Positions 11,407-23,604 of a DNA stretch of 64,000 nucleotides are shown in pieces. The stretch's first letter is position 1. Every line of letters starts with the position of its first letter. The position numbers were made by a program, and so were the translations under genes. Origin of the DNA: Sipunculus nudus (lineage: Eukaryota; Annelida; Sipuncula; Golfingiida; Sipunculidae); NCBI GenBank assembly GCA_026874595.1, contig CM049307.1:45507678-45571677 (forward strand), read 5' to 3'. Below the pieces are notes generated by a model. The model did no database searches, had not been told where the DNA came from, and saw nothing but the letters and a program-made list of their open reading frames with translations.

Positions 11407-11970
11407 GATTGGGATCGGTACCTCAGCGCCGTGCTTTTTGCGTACCGAGAAGCGCCACATGAGAGCACAGGGTTCTCACCCTTTGAGTTGCTCTATGGTA
11501 GGATCGTTAGAGGACCGATGCGGATTCTAAGGGATCTGTGGACCAAGCGAGATACTAGCGTCGAGACTAAAACCACGTACCAATACGTCCTGGACCTACA
11601 AGACAAACTAAGCGACACATGCGCGTTAGCTAGAGAGGCGTTGAACAAATCAGCGAACAGACACAGACTGTTATATGATAGAGGTAAATGCACGCGCAGG
11701 TTTGAGGCCGGAGACGAAGTTTTGTTGTTACTCCCGACGGAGCGGAACAAATTAATGGTACAGTGGAAAGGCCCCTATACTATTGTAAACAGGGTTGGGG
11801 ACTTAGACTATCGGATTAAGATTGGCGATAAGGTTAAAACCTTCCACGTGAATATGCTGAAACGGTACCATGCTAGAAACGAGCCCCAGCATATTCTGGC
11901 AGCGGTAGCCAAGGGCGCACCTGATTCTATACATGATCCTGACGGTGTAGACGGGGAAACAGAGCACTGA
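11407..11970 (+). pseudogene. Integrase C-terminal part, shifted frame
   Basis: Beginning DWDRYLSAVLFAYRE and continuing STGFSPFELLYGR, this is the usual continuation of Ty3/Gypsy integrase in a different frame from the core, so a small deletion lies just upstream. Near the C-terminus is a GPY/F module (VQWKGPYTIVNRVG) followed by FHVNMLKRYH. The ORF ends with TGA at 11968-11970, next to the RT-RNase H junction. No chromodomain is visible. Confidence 0.88.
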
Positions 11971-11971
11971 T

Positions 11972-12568
11972 AGACCTAAGACAAAGAAGGCTTTGCGAGC
12001 ATTCCTAGGTCTTACAGTGTACTATCGAAAATTCGTGCCAAACTATGCGGAAATAGCGGTGCCCTTGACTGATCTAACGCGTAATGGTCAACCTAACAAA
12101 CTAGACTGGAAACCCGTACACGAGAACGCGTACTGTTCTCTAAAGGCTAAACTGTCAGACCCTCCCATACTGAAGCTACCTGATTTCAGTAAACGATTTT
12201 ATTTGAAATGTGATGCATCTGATGTGGGTATTGGCTGTATCCTGATGCAAAGACACGAGGGGATCATGCACCCAGTAGCTTATGCCAGTCGTAAACTATT
12301 GCCCAGGGAGAGAAATTACTCCACCATCGAGAAAGAGTCATTAGCAATTGTATGGTCTGTACAGAAATTTGAGATGTACCTGGCTTGTAGACCGTTCACC
12401 ATTCAGACCGACCACAAACCATTAAAGTGTATTAGCAAATCAAAATGTGCTAATAAGAGAGTAATGAGATGGGCACTGGTTCTACAAGAGTTTAGATTTG
12501 ATATTGAAGCAGTGTCAGGTAAACTAAACCATGGACCTGATTTTCTTAGCAGACTGCCTGAGTGTTAG
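11972..12568 (+). pseudogene. RT connection domain plus RNase H
   Basis: The frame opens with RPKTKKALRAFLGL, the start of the RT thumb/connection region, followed by VYYRKFVPNYAEIAVPLTDL. RNase H residues are present in a 191-residue numbering from 11993: D74 (KCDASDVGIG), E115 (EKESLAIVW), D140 (QTDHKPL) and D183 (GPDFLSR). Nothing corresponding to the RT fingers or palm is found anywhere in the element. RNase H is the last domain before the polypurine tract, as in Gmr1-like elements. There is no in-frame ATG near the start, so this would have needed translation from upstream. Confidence 0.9.
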
Positions 12569-12774
12569 GATGTAATGAGCTATAATGTTTAGCCAGTTAA
12601 GTCTAAACATGTACAAGATTTTTGCCCTGTGTCATAGACCATGGGCATGTACTAATGACAACTTGTTACATGACCCTTATGTATTGCTATGTATTGCTAC
12701 ATGTAAATATGTTTAGCTGGACCCTGTAAGATAGAACGATACGATGTATCGAGAAAATACTGTGTATTTTCCTT

Positions 12775-12786
12775 AAAAGGAGGGGG
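12775..12786 (+). promoter_or_regulatory. Polypurine tract
   Basis: AAAAGGAGGGGG lies three bases before the 3' LTR, the position and composition expected of the plus-strand primer. Confidence 0.85.
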
Positions 12787-12789
12787 TGA

Positions 12790-13925
12790 TGTCACCAGAA
12801 ATCGGTGACAATATGTACGGTGTTTTGTATCATAGTTTAACGAAGTCTGTTCTCTATTGATATTGACGTGAAACGTCATCCTAAAGCGTTGACAGGTCTT
12901 GATTGTATATATATATATTGTGTATTCTTGTATGGAATCCCATCGGCTATCAGCTGATTTATCCGTGTCACGCATCGTGTGTAATTATTTCTGGTATGTG
13001 GGTCGCCAAGGTGACGCTAACAGTCAAACTAGGTCACATATATCCTTATATGGGACACTTGAGAAATGAGCCAATCAGAGAACCGGATCGCCGTATTGTG
13101 ACGACGATTGTGACGTCAGAGTTCAGGGAGAGACGCTGGAAGCTGCCTTCAGTTGGGTCTTGAAGCTTGAGGTGGCAGCACGCACGCACGAACATTGAAA
13201 CGCCAGGAACGGCATAGAAGCAAGCTTCTACATGAGGCAAAGACCCAGCTCATGAGAACTCAGCCGTGCTGCCGACAGAGCTTCGTATTGGCGATAAAGT
13301 GAGAGAGCGTTTGTCACCTGCCGGCCTAGTTCAGCTTGACCTAGATACATAACCGCCGTAAGCCGTGAAACCGTTGCTACACGAGCAAGGTCAAGGACTC
13401 TAAGCTCTACGTAAATAAAGGGCGCTATTGCATACACGTGAACGCAAACCTACCCGGGTCGCTGGTAAGCCAGATCAGTTGAAGATCGCTAAACTCAGAA
13501 AGACTAGATCTATATGGTACTAACCATACGCTAGATTCTACACAAAACAGTAACCAGAGATCTCTGAAGGAACTGGACTTTATTGGTTTTTATACAAACC
13601 ACGGACTCAGTAAATATCCTGTATTTTTAATGTGAAGGACTGTCGCATTGACACATCAACGCACACACACTTACATCTACGTCTTTGTAAGTATTGTCTT
13701 GAATTATATTTGTGAATTTAACCTGATGTCTCATAGTTTCTATTGATCTGGGTGTATGATTGTCTGGTATTTTTATACACGTCCTTAAAAGAACCTGGAA
13801 ATGTCACCTGTAATGACCGGGATCTAATTTCTTGATTAATGAAATCAAGTGGCGAGCGTTAACCCATCCTATTGTTTTATAGGATATATCCGTTGTAAAG
13901 TTTTCATGTTAAGTTAGGGGTGACA
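12790..13925 (+). repeat. 3' LTR
   Basis: Same length as the 5' LTR and, by eye, identical except for G at 13465 in place of A at 7851. CCAAT (13071) and CRE (13111-13118) motifs are conserved. Followed directly by the ATGAA duplication. Confidence 0.97.
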
Positions 13926-14133
13926 ATGAACTTTTCACTCATTTTAACATTCTTTTGTAACGTTTAAAAATAAAAAAAATATATATATTATTGAAAGTGC
14001 TATTTTAATCACCCAGTAACTGGTAGCCGCCTTTTTTACATTATGATAACTTAATTAATTAATACATTTTTACTATTTGTCATTCATTTATGTATAATTA
14101 TAATTTATCCTTATTTCTCTTTAAAATATATTA

Positions 14134-14350
14134 TCAGTATCCCGTGCATTGACCAGTTCCCCCTTTTCTGACAACTTTGAGTCCGCCCCTGGCGTTATCC
14201 CGAGTGAAGCTGTTAACCTGATAACGGGGCAGCGTGATGCAAGGAAACCCTGCCTCAACGACATCAAAGACGTTCAGTAATCTGATCAAAGCTCTCCGGG
14301 TCTTCTCGCTAATGTCCACGACCTCGCCAATCCACTTGAAACCAATCGTT
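14134..14350 (-). CDS. Exon-like ORF, function unknown
   Basis: On the minus strand a pyrimidine-rich tract ending ACTTTTACATTGTAG abuts position 14350 as a good splice acceptor. From there one frame stays open for about 70 codons to a stop at 14134. The peptide (for example EVVDISEKTRRALIRLL and GFPCITLPRYQV) has protein-like composition and higher GC than its surroundings. I do not recognise the family and no companion exon was identified. It could be a last exon, a gene relic or chance. It starts about 200 bp beyond the LTR element, which may have landed in an intron. Confidence 0.3.
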
Positions 14351-14639
14351 CTACAATGTAAAAGTCATATAATATGGAAAGGCATCAGATTACTGAGAAG
14401 GAGGTTTAATGGCAAGTGTACCCCCGTCTGTGATCACAAGGATGCTGGTTCGATACTTCTTCGATACTTCGAAAATTCTGAATGAGCTATTTACGAAAGG
14501 GTGCACGATCTTAGTTTAGCGCCAGTACACTCATGCAGCATAAAAGGGCTCGAACTTATATAAAGTATGTATAGTAACACGAATGCGCATATTAGAATAT
14601 ACCTAGATATAAAAATATCTTAGCTACAGACGGGCATAC

Positions 14640-14875
14640 AGTTACCACGTTGGTCCGTAGACCAATATTTACCACATGTTAACGTGATTTTTGTCACCTA
14701 TATGAACCTATGGACCAGCATTTCTCACATACTAAGGTAAATTTGTCACCTATTTGGACCTACGGACCAATTTTTCCACCTGCTAAGAAACATTTGCAAC
14801 CTATATGTGGACCTAGGGTCCATCATTCCACCTATAGGTACTAAGTTAAATTTGCCACCTATGTGGACTTAAAGT
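14640..14875. repeat. Tandem repeat, unit about 60 bp
   Basis: Four imperfect units of the type GGACCTATGGACCAACATTT, CCAC, TGCTAAGGTAAATTTG, CCACCTATATGT. The same array type opens copy B at about 19390-19700. Confidence 0.8.
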
Positions 14876-16304
14876 CGTTACGAAGTTACATAAATATGCA
14901 ACATTCACGAATAAAATTTAGCTCGCTGCATGTGGTAACTTACGGGCCTACAAGCATTACAGGGCTGTCTTTTTATAGGCATGTCAAAATTATCCATGTA
15001 ATGGGTTGCCTTTCAGTTGATTTATCGGGGATGCTTGCAACACGATTATAATTCATTTGCTATTATGTTGTCCAACGGCGAAGTACCGATAAAAAAGTGA
15101 ATGTAAACTGCCCTGTTCTTTATTCGTTAGGAAATATGTGTCAAATTACCTAAATGGTATAACCAAATTGAAAGTGTATTTCATGTTGATATAACTATGA
15201 AATTGATCAAGTTAATTGTTTTCCATCCTTCGGTACGAAAAAGCGTTTTCACGTTATTTAATTATTTTAAATTAAATGTTTCGTGTGTTATGGTATATGA
15301 TCATACACTGGCTCTCTCACGAAATATGACAGTAAAGGAGAGGTCATTTTGGTTAACACGGGTTTAATGTTACAAAATCTGCTCTTGTGCTCCATTACAA
15401 ATTAAGGTTTATGACGTTGGGGACTAACAGAGTTGGGGATAGGAGCGTTTATCTGTTATCGCGTATATTCTTGTCCCAAAAACGCCCAATAAGAAGGCTT
15501 ATTTTATTAATGTTTTCCTACTTTTTTTGCTGACATGAATTTCTTGTTGAATGCAGTCGTACCATCAGTGCCCAAATCCTGAATTTTATGTTCTTCTCAA
15601 AGCTTCTCCAGGGAACACACACGTGACTCGTAGGGAAATCTATGGCACTTAAACTGAAAGGTCAGCGAGGCGAGAAAATGTTTACTTTATAGAGTTAATG
15701 AATGATAAAAGCCCATATTAATCAATAGACACTCACTATCATAAGGTTGAGTCAAAAACCGACCAGATAATTAATTCAGTCAGGCTTTTTGCAATCTTTA
15801 GTGTACACTATAGCATTTTGTTATATTGGAAATATAAAGTTTTGCATCGACCCAGAAAAGATATTACGTTTTATGGTTTTATATTATAAAGATTGACTAG
15901 TTATCTCCTCTTTTTATATTATGAAGATAGACTGGTTCCCTCTTCAACGTGGTCCCACAAGACTTGCAAATGTAAAGGCGGCCGACGAACCAACGTGAGA
16001 CCAATTATTTACCAATAAAGGGCATGGACCTCCTGGCTCCATAATATAAACATATGTCAGTTTCATCTGCAGGCCTTCAGGCATCTGGGACCACAGGTGC
16101 CATGCAAGATATAAATTTATATCGCATTGTTTTTGTTTTCAATTTTCAGACGTGAATATGACATTTTCTCTATAAAGATATATTAATACTTACCAAACTG
16201 GTGAATGTTAACGTCAAAAGAATATAGATCGGTTATCTCCGACGTGCGACCAGATTTCATACCGTTTGCAAAAAGGTCCAAGAGTGTCCTTAAGTTATTG
16301 CAGT

Positions 16305-16442
16305 CTGTGTCAGGAGCTCTATGGCTAAAGCACTGGTCCCCGGTTCGATTCTAGTCTTGTCAAAGAACCATAGGGACACCCTCTAATGTCTTAAGTACAA
16401 GTCGTAACGTCAGGGTTATCCTCCTCCCCCCCCCCCCCCCCC
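16305..16442 (+). mobile_element. Possible tRNA-derived SINE head
   Basis: ATGGCTAAAGCACTGG (A-box-like) is followed by CCGGTTCGATTCT (B-box-like) at normal tRNA spacing. It is followed by about 60 bp and a C-run at 16425-16442. Body and ends are undefined. It lies in sequence present only in copy A of the segmental duplication. Confidence 0.4.
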
Positions 16443-18357
16443 ACGCAGATAAAACCTACAACCAAGAAAGCATATAAGAAGTATATCACTCAAGTAATCA
16501 TATATTTACCACTAGAAAATGCCATCAACATGCAGGTCATGGACTTTTCCTGCAAGTATAATTATTCATTTAGATAAATTATTTCTCCGCAACGTGCGAT
16601 TACTCAACTGTTTTTTATACTCAATGATACTCATGATTTTTATTTATATATGGTTGTTAAATATACTTCACTGTAATCTTGTGTGTTGAAAACATCGTTG
16701 CTAATGATGATACTGCAGAACATTTAATTGTACAGAATGGTAAGTGATGCCCCTACTTAAACCCTCTTCTTGCTCTACATGTCATTAGGCTAATTAGAAC
16801 CCACTTCTTTAGGTGGAACGTGCAATGAAAGTACGTAGCGATTGTTATTCTCACTATCTAATCAATAATACATAATGTATTCTCTATTTAGCCTAGTGGA
16901 TCTTACATGTGTGCTTTAATTATCTCCGCTTTGACTTCCGTCACCCGACTTGCGACATCCGGATTTAGTACGTTTGGAAATTGGCTTAGGATTCGATAAG
17001 GATGCGGGGATGCGACACGAAAGTCCTCCGAGGACTTTGGCCAGACGGGCATGTATCTGTGGAGACAGTTCAGTGGCAATAGGAAGTGATAACATACTTT
17101 ATATATCCTTTTTTAACAAAGCCGATATTTGTGTTTTTGCTAGTTTTGTGTGGATTTCCCCATGCTCCAGTCTTTTTAATATACCCAATGGTACTGAAAG
17201 TTTTTTTTTTGTGCCAGTCATTTCTCTCTGCTGTTCATTTAAGCATGAATCTTAAACTCTGTCTGGCATATTATTAGACTCTCTTAATCATGCCGTGTTG
17301 TCAAGTGTTTTTTAAGGGTCTATACCCGTGCCACAGCTAGGAGTTTGAAAAAGACATAAGAAAGTGCATTGAATTGTGGTCTTCAATTTGCTTAAATAAA
17401 CCATAATTTCTGGGTATCAGATATTGGCCGGTGATAATGAAAGTCTTCCTGCTACAGACTTCACTAGATGTGTAATTTTTTTATCATATGAACATTTTAT
17501 ATGAATCATGATAACAACTAAAAAATGAAAAAGCTAGAAGCCACTTGATATTTGTGTGTTAAATTAAATGAAATACCACACAATGTTCAACGCATAAAAT
17601 ATAACGCATTCCTGGTATTAAGATTTGCAGATATGATCAAATACATGTTCAATCATAATTTACAAGAGATCACAGGGTTTGACGCCACAGTGTTGTTTTT
17701 TTATCAAAAGATATTTAATTTTTTTGTGATATCCTGGAAATTATTTTTTTTTAAATTGTGTAGGTATATAGCCTTACCACTTAAGACGTCAGAAATAAAT
17801 ACACATTCTTTACCAATTATGTAAGGATTTAACGATACGTCAACACAATAATGAATTCTAAAAAAAAGATCACAACAGAAATTACATTTTATTATATCAT
17901 ATCGAAATGTATTTTTCAAATTTTATATATTTTCGCCTTATCTTGTTAATTAATAAGAAAATCATGAGCTACTCTAGGAATTGAACAAATGACTGTTTTC
18001 TACTTGAGAATATGAGATTACCTCTTTGCAGTACTAATTTTATAAATAGCAAAACAAGCAGTCTTTAAAATGACGTGTGTTTGGCCAGCCAACGGCGATA
18101 CACTAATGAGCTGTCCAGACGGCGCTACCATCAAGTGTTTCTTAAATGAAGTTTATCTTCTCTGCATGTACACAAATTATCGAAATTGGCATGCCTCAGA
18201 ATAGATCTTGCATTTCAAACTGTGTCTTAGAGCAGAGTCAAAGCAGGAATTTATGAACACATATTAAGTTTTTAAGTAATTAATTAGTTAAGGTAATTAC
18301 AAAGTTAAATACCCTTTAGCCAAAGAGAATTGGTAGAGTGAGGCATTTAATTGAATT

Positions 18358-18920
18358 GACCTAAACACCACAACCTTTATGCTCCGCCCCTTTTACTTCT
18401 ATACTAAGGAACCCCCAAAACGCTTCAACACAAAAGACTTTCCATATCTATGGTTGCGACAGCTGTCACAAAGACGTCACAAAGGTTGTTCGTGTATGTC
18501 GTCGCATTGAATGACGTATAAGCTGGAATAGCTATGATTTTCTCTGCTTTCGAGTGAAGAATATATAGCAATCAGCGTGAAGTGTGTTTTTTTTATTTGT
18601 CCTATACGACTAAAGGGCAAGGTAAGACATCATTCACTTGGCAGCAGGGGGAATAACTCCTGCAACCTTAGGCCTTGAACTTTTTTATATTATCTCCTTT
18701 GCATTAAAAAAAGCCTGAAACAAATGCGGACTGTGGTACTGGTACCGACTTCATGCGTCCTGATTATGAGAGGCGTCCAAATTATGCACATTTTGCGCTT
18801 TACAGCTGAATGACTATTAACAGTGTCAACGGTTAGTTGATTGGTTGTTCGCAAGTTCTCTGCTAAAGATTATTCATTGAATAAATATGCCATAAAGGTC
18901 ACACAGGATTCATGGTTACG
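18358..18920. other. Sequence present in copy A but absent from copies B and C
   Basis: Where copy A reads ..TTAATTGAATTGAC then about 560 bp then ACTGAATCTTACATCTC, copy B passes directly from ATTGAATTGAAC to AAAATCTTGCATCTC. This is an insertion in A or a deletion in the ancestor of B and C. No terminal repeats or coding potential recognised. Confidence 0.5.
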
Positions 18921-19389
18921 TCAACTGAATCTTACATCTCTTATTTTTCACAGCCTTGCGTCATTTAAAAATGATTTGTTCATGTAATACATGAACAATG
19001 AAGACTTTATGTCATTAAGTCATAAAAAACGTAACATTTGCAAAATTCAAATTATCATTGTGATTACTTTTTGTTATTGAATGGCCTATTGAGCTGTGCT
19101 TGTGTCGCCCACGATTACAGACCCTATCATTCTCATGGGAAAAACATGAAAGGTGATTAAATAAACTTTAATTATTTCATGTGTGAGATTGCAGGAGACA
19201 CCTAATTCGGATAAATTGGGCGACAAGCAAAACAGTTTCGAATGTTCCCCTCAATCAGACGACATGATAATACTGTTATTATATTGCTAAACATACAACA
19301 AAAAATACAACATAACAAAGAATATTTTTTTATAGAAATTTAATTATTTTAATTGATTGAAAGAACTGTCCGAGCGAGTGCAAGACCTC

Positions 19390-21053
19390 ATAATCCGTTG
19401 ACCAATATTTACCACCTACTAACGTAAATTTGCAACCTACATATAGAATAGAAACCAAAATTTGCCACCTATATGTGGACCTATGGACCAACATTTGCCA
19501 CATGTTAAGGTACATATTTACCACCTATATATTGACATTTGGACCACCTTGGCCACCTGTTAAGGTATATTTGTCACTTAACTGTGGACCTACTGACCAA
19601 CATTTTTCACCCACTGTCATAAATTTCCCACCTATATATGTGGACCTGCGGAAGAACTTTTTCCATGCAGTAAGGTAAATTTGCCACTAATGTGGATCTT
19701 AAGTTGCCATGAAGCAACTTAATATACAAACTACATGCATAAGATTTAAATCGTTGCATACGGCTGCCTACGGACATTATATTGTTATTTGTGATAGAAC
19801 CCGTTCCACCTGTGAATATGTATTCATCACCTCAACGAGTGTAACCTTGCAACCTACAAACATTCAAGTGCTGCTTATTTACAGGCATGTCAAAATTATC
19901 CATGTATGAGTTGCACCTAGTTGATTTAATGCGGATGCTTGCAACACGATTATAATTCATTTGATATTAAGTGTTCAAAGGGAGAAGTGCCGATAAAAAG
20001 TTATTGTACACTGTTCAGTTCATTATTCGTTGGGAACTTTAAACCAAATTTCCAACAAGGAATAGGCCTAACCAATTTGAAAGTGTATTTCTTTTTATCT
20101 TACTATGGAATTTATTAACTTATTTACTTTGTCCTATCAGTTTCAATGTAAAAGGGGTTTCACATAATTTAATTATTTAAATTTAATTTTCCGTTTGTCA
20201 TGATATACGATCCTGTATTTGGCTCTCTAACGAAATATGACATTAGAGTAGAGGTCATAATGGTTTATACGGTTTTAATGTTACAAAATCTGCTCTTTTA
20301 CTCCATTACAAATTAAGGTTTATGACATTAGGGACTTCAGTCATGATACTTTTGATAGCAGAGTTTATATGTTATCGCGTATATTATGGTCATAAAAACG
20401 CCCATTAACAGCTAGGGCTTATTCTTTCTATATTCTCCTACTTTTCTTGCTGACATGAATTTCTTGTTAATTGCAGTCGTACTATCGCTGCCCAAATTTT
20501 GAATTTTATGTTCTTTTCAAAGCCTCTCCAGGGACAACGCTCAAAGTATATGAAACTTAAACTAAAAGGTCAGCGAAGCGAGAAAAAGTAAACTTTATAG
20601 AATTATTGAAGGATAAAGCCATAATAATCAATAAGACACTCGCTGTCATTAGGTTACGCGTGAAAAACCGTCCAGTCACGTACTGCAGTCCAGATTTTTG
20701 TCATCGTTTCTGTACACTCAAGCAATCTTTTTGTTGGATATATAAAGTTCTGCATCGACCCGGAAAATATTTTACGTTTTATGGTTTTCTATACAGATAG
20801 ACTGATTCCCTTCTCTTTTCTTTATTTTGAAGATAGCCTGGCCTCATACTCAATGTAGTCCCTCAAGACTTGGAAACGCGGAGGCGGCCGATGAACCAGC
20901 GTGAGACCAATAATTTACCTAAAGGGCATGGACCTCCTGGCTCCATGATTTTAACATATGTCAGTTTTACCTGCAAGTGCCGCAAGTTTATTAAAAAAGG
21001 CCCTTTCCAATATACCACTTTCGTTCATTGGGATCACGTTTAGCAGGGTATTA

Positions 21054-21088
<35 letters not shown>

Positions 21089-22860
21089 CATTATTATTAT
21101 TATTTTTAGTGGCAATGGGATGTGAACTTGGAACAAAAAAAAACGCATTTTGCGTCCACGCCAAAATCCGCAATTTATAGTAGGGCGAAAACATATTTTA
21201 TATATCATTTTCAGCCTAGCCAATATTTGGTCTTTATGCTTATCTTGTGTCGATTTGCGCGTGATTTGTCTCTCTGAACATACCCCGTGTTCTCTTGAAA
21301 GTTTTATTTGTGCCAATGATTACTCTCTGCTATTAACTTAATCATGACTGATACTTTCTGCCTGGCACAATGTTGAACTCTCTTACTCATTCTCGTGCAG
21401 TCAGGTGTCTTTGAAAGGGGCTACGCGTATCGGAGCTTTGAGTTTGCGAAGGACACTAGAAAATGCATTGACTTGTTGTCTTGCTTGAGTAAACAATTGT
21501 TTCTGGATTTCAGCTATTGGCCTGATGTATTGACAGTCTACCTCTTATAGACTCCACTGAATTTGATTTCTGATCAACTGTGCACTTTATAGGAATGAAT
21601 CACGATAACAACTGATCAATATAAAGAAGCTAGAAAAGACCAAATATTTAACTTTTAAATTGTAATGAAGAATTAAGACATATAAACCTTATTTGGCAGA
21701 TTCATTGTATTTAGATTTTGTATATACGATAAAATACATATTCCCACATATTTAACTGGAGGTCAGATGGTTTGACGCCACAGTAATTTTTATTGAAAAA
21801 GAAATTACCATTTTATAAGGAATCATTGAAACGCATTATATAAACTGAGCACATGTTTATTGCCATAGCTTTTCCAATTAGGACGTCAGATAAAAATGCT
21901 CATTATTAACCAAAAGTGTAAGGATTATTAGCAACGTCAAGGCTTTAATCAATTATGTAAAAAATGCAACAGAAATCAATGTTTAATTTTGGAATGTATT
22001 TTCAATATCTATTGAGTAATAAGTGAATCCTCGACTATTGATTGAACAAATGACTGATTTTTCTACATAGGGATATCTGATTACCATTTTCTTTATAATA
22101 ACACTTTTATAATTAGCATTATAAGCAGGATTTACGCTGCGTTGTTTTATCGGCGATACACTAATGAGCCCTCTAGATGGCGGTACGATCGAGTGTTTCC
22201 AAAATTAAGATATTCTTCTCCGAATTTAATCAAAACATTGGAGAGGGTATGCCTCGGAATACAGCTCACATTTCAGCTGTACCTTAAAGGAGAAACAAGG
22301 AAGGAGTTTATGAGCATAGATTTAGTTGTACATTCCTTCATAGAAAAGACATCCGAACCATTGACATTGATTCTATAAATTTGAATGAATATAAAGTTTA
22401 ATATCTTATTACCAAACAGAATCGGTAGAAAGAACCATTGAATTGAACAAAATCTTGCATCTCTCATTATTTACAGTCCAGCGTCATTGTACAACGGGGC
22501 TTCATGTAATACATGAACTATTAAGACTTGATGTTATGAAGTCAGAAAAACGTAACATTTGCCATTTTCAAATTGTCATTCGAATGTATATTTTTGCTTG
22601 TTTGGGAATGACCTATTTCAGCTGCGTTACTGTCGCCAGTGATTACAGACGTTATCATTCTCCTAGTAAAAACATGAACGGTGATTAAATTAACTTTAAT
22701 CATTGATTAATTATTTGTCGGAGATTGCAGGAGGAACTTATCTGGTTAGAATAAGGCGATAAGTAACACAATGTTGATTGTTCACCTAAGCAAAACTACA
22801 GTACAGGTACTTTTTAACACTTGATTTGTTATTAATATCAAATTACTTGGTGTGAATGAA
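19390..22860. repeat. Segmental duplication, copy B
   Basis: Collinear with copy A (see 14640-19290), beginning with the about 60-bp tandem array and ending with the ATGTAATACATGAAC block followed by ATTACAGACGTTATCATTCTCC. It contains its own (ATT)n insertion at 21053-21103. Confidence 0.85.
21053..21103. repeat. (ATT)n microsatellite
   Basis: ATT trinucleotide array with one ATC interruption. It is absent from the aligned position in copy A. Confidence 0.95.
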
Positions 22861-23222
22861 TTCTGATGACAATATTAATCTAACAGATACGCATTTTTAT
22901 TAAATGGCACTCAGGCGAAAAAAAGGTTGGTTTGTCATGCATTTTCTTCATAAATAAGTTCGCAGAGGCCAATTTTTTCTTTTTTGTTTTAAATTTTCGA
23001 CCAAAACTAACTATGAACAGCGGAAAACATAATAAAAACAGCATTACTTTATTCTTAATAGGCAAAGCACAATACAACAAGTGGAAATTATATCGAGATT
23101 CTATTAGTTCATTTTTCTTGAAAGAAAATTTCCGAGTGGCTTGAGTCCAAAATCGTTAATTTCTACTGCAGGTCCAGATAACCACGCTCTTAACCAAATG
23201 TATAAGGATTGATAGAATAATC

Positions 23223-23604
23223 AACTGGCTTCTGTGGCTCAGGGGTAGAGCACAGGTCTCAAAGCCGGGAGATCGTGATTTCGAATCTCAGCCAAGGCGT
23301 TGAGATTTTTCACGGTCGGACCCCATCAAGTGTGAGCGCTCTGCAGGCTTAATGGGAAGGCCGTGCCCAACGGCCGTGTTTCACTCAAAAACGAGTGCGC
23401 CTTTGGGGGTTCCTCGGTGGTATGGCCCAGCAATAGGGACGATTACGCACCCAGGGCCCGCAGGTGCAGTAGTCACCGGGCCTGGTTGACGCCGGGATAT
23501 AAAATGAGAAGAAGCGTGTGATACTGCCCTGTCACGTAGTCCGAATTAGCATTAAAAAAATGGAGGCGGTTACCTCCACCAAAAAAAAAAATATTTGAGA
23601 AAAA
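23223..23604 (+). mobile_element. Full-length tRNA-derived SINE with 19-bp target duplication
   Basis: The 382-bp body is flanked by AAGGATTGATAGAATAATC (23204-23222) and AAGGATGGATAGAATAATC (23605-23623), 18 of 19 identical. The head looks tRNA-derived: TGGCTCAGGGGTAGAGCA (A box and D-stem) and GATTTCGAATCTC (B box). The body is GC-rich, includes GTTGACGCCGGGATATAAAATGAGAAGAAG, and ends with GGAGG-CGGTTA-CCTCC, a small hairpin before an A-rich tail. I could not place the central domain in a named SINE superfamily. Confidence 0.9.

Larger units (their letters stand above)
7176..13925 (+). mobile_element. Full-length Ty3/Gypsy LTR retrotransposon, Gmr1-like domain order, RT core deleted
   Basis: A 6,750-bp element bounded by two 1,136-bp LTRs beginning TGTCACC and ending GGTGACA, with a 5-bp ATGAA duplication. 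The interior reads Gag, aspartic protease, integrase, then the C-terminal part of reverse transcriptase with RNase H. Standard Ty3/Gypsy elements have RT-RNase H before integrase; integrase-first order is the hallmark of the Gmr1-like lineage described in animals. The RT fingers and palm, including the YxDD motif, are absent at a junction near 11960-11975. A nonsense codon at 10940 and a frameshift near 11405 also break the polyprotein. The LTRs differ at a single aligned position, so insertion is recent and was probably driven in trans. Confidence 0.92.
14640..19290. repeat. Segmental duplication, copy A
   Basis: Long stretches align collinearly with 19390-22860: the tandem array at its start, AGGCATGTCAAAATTATCCATG (14977 against 19883), GGCATGGACCTCCTGGCTCC (16021 against 20935), CGGCGATACACTAATGAGC (18094 against about 22150) and CATGTAATACATGAAC (about 18980 against 22504). 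Offsets shrink from about 4.9 to 3.5 kb, showing that copy A holds extra sequence at about 16090-17060 and 18360-18920. Divergence is substantial, so the duplication is old. No coding signal is shared between the copies. Confidence 0.85.

Noticed and set aside
23223-23300. Functional tRNA gene
   Set aside because: Acceptor stem does not pair and the unit is the head of a SINE with its own target duplication.
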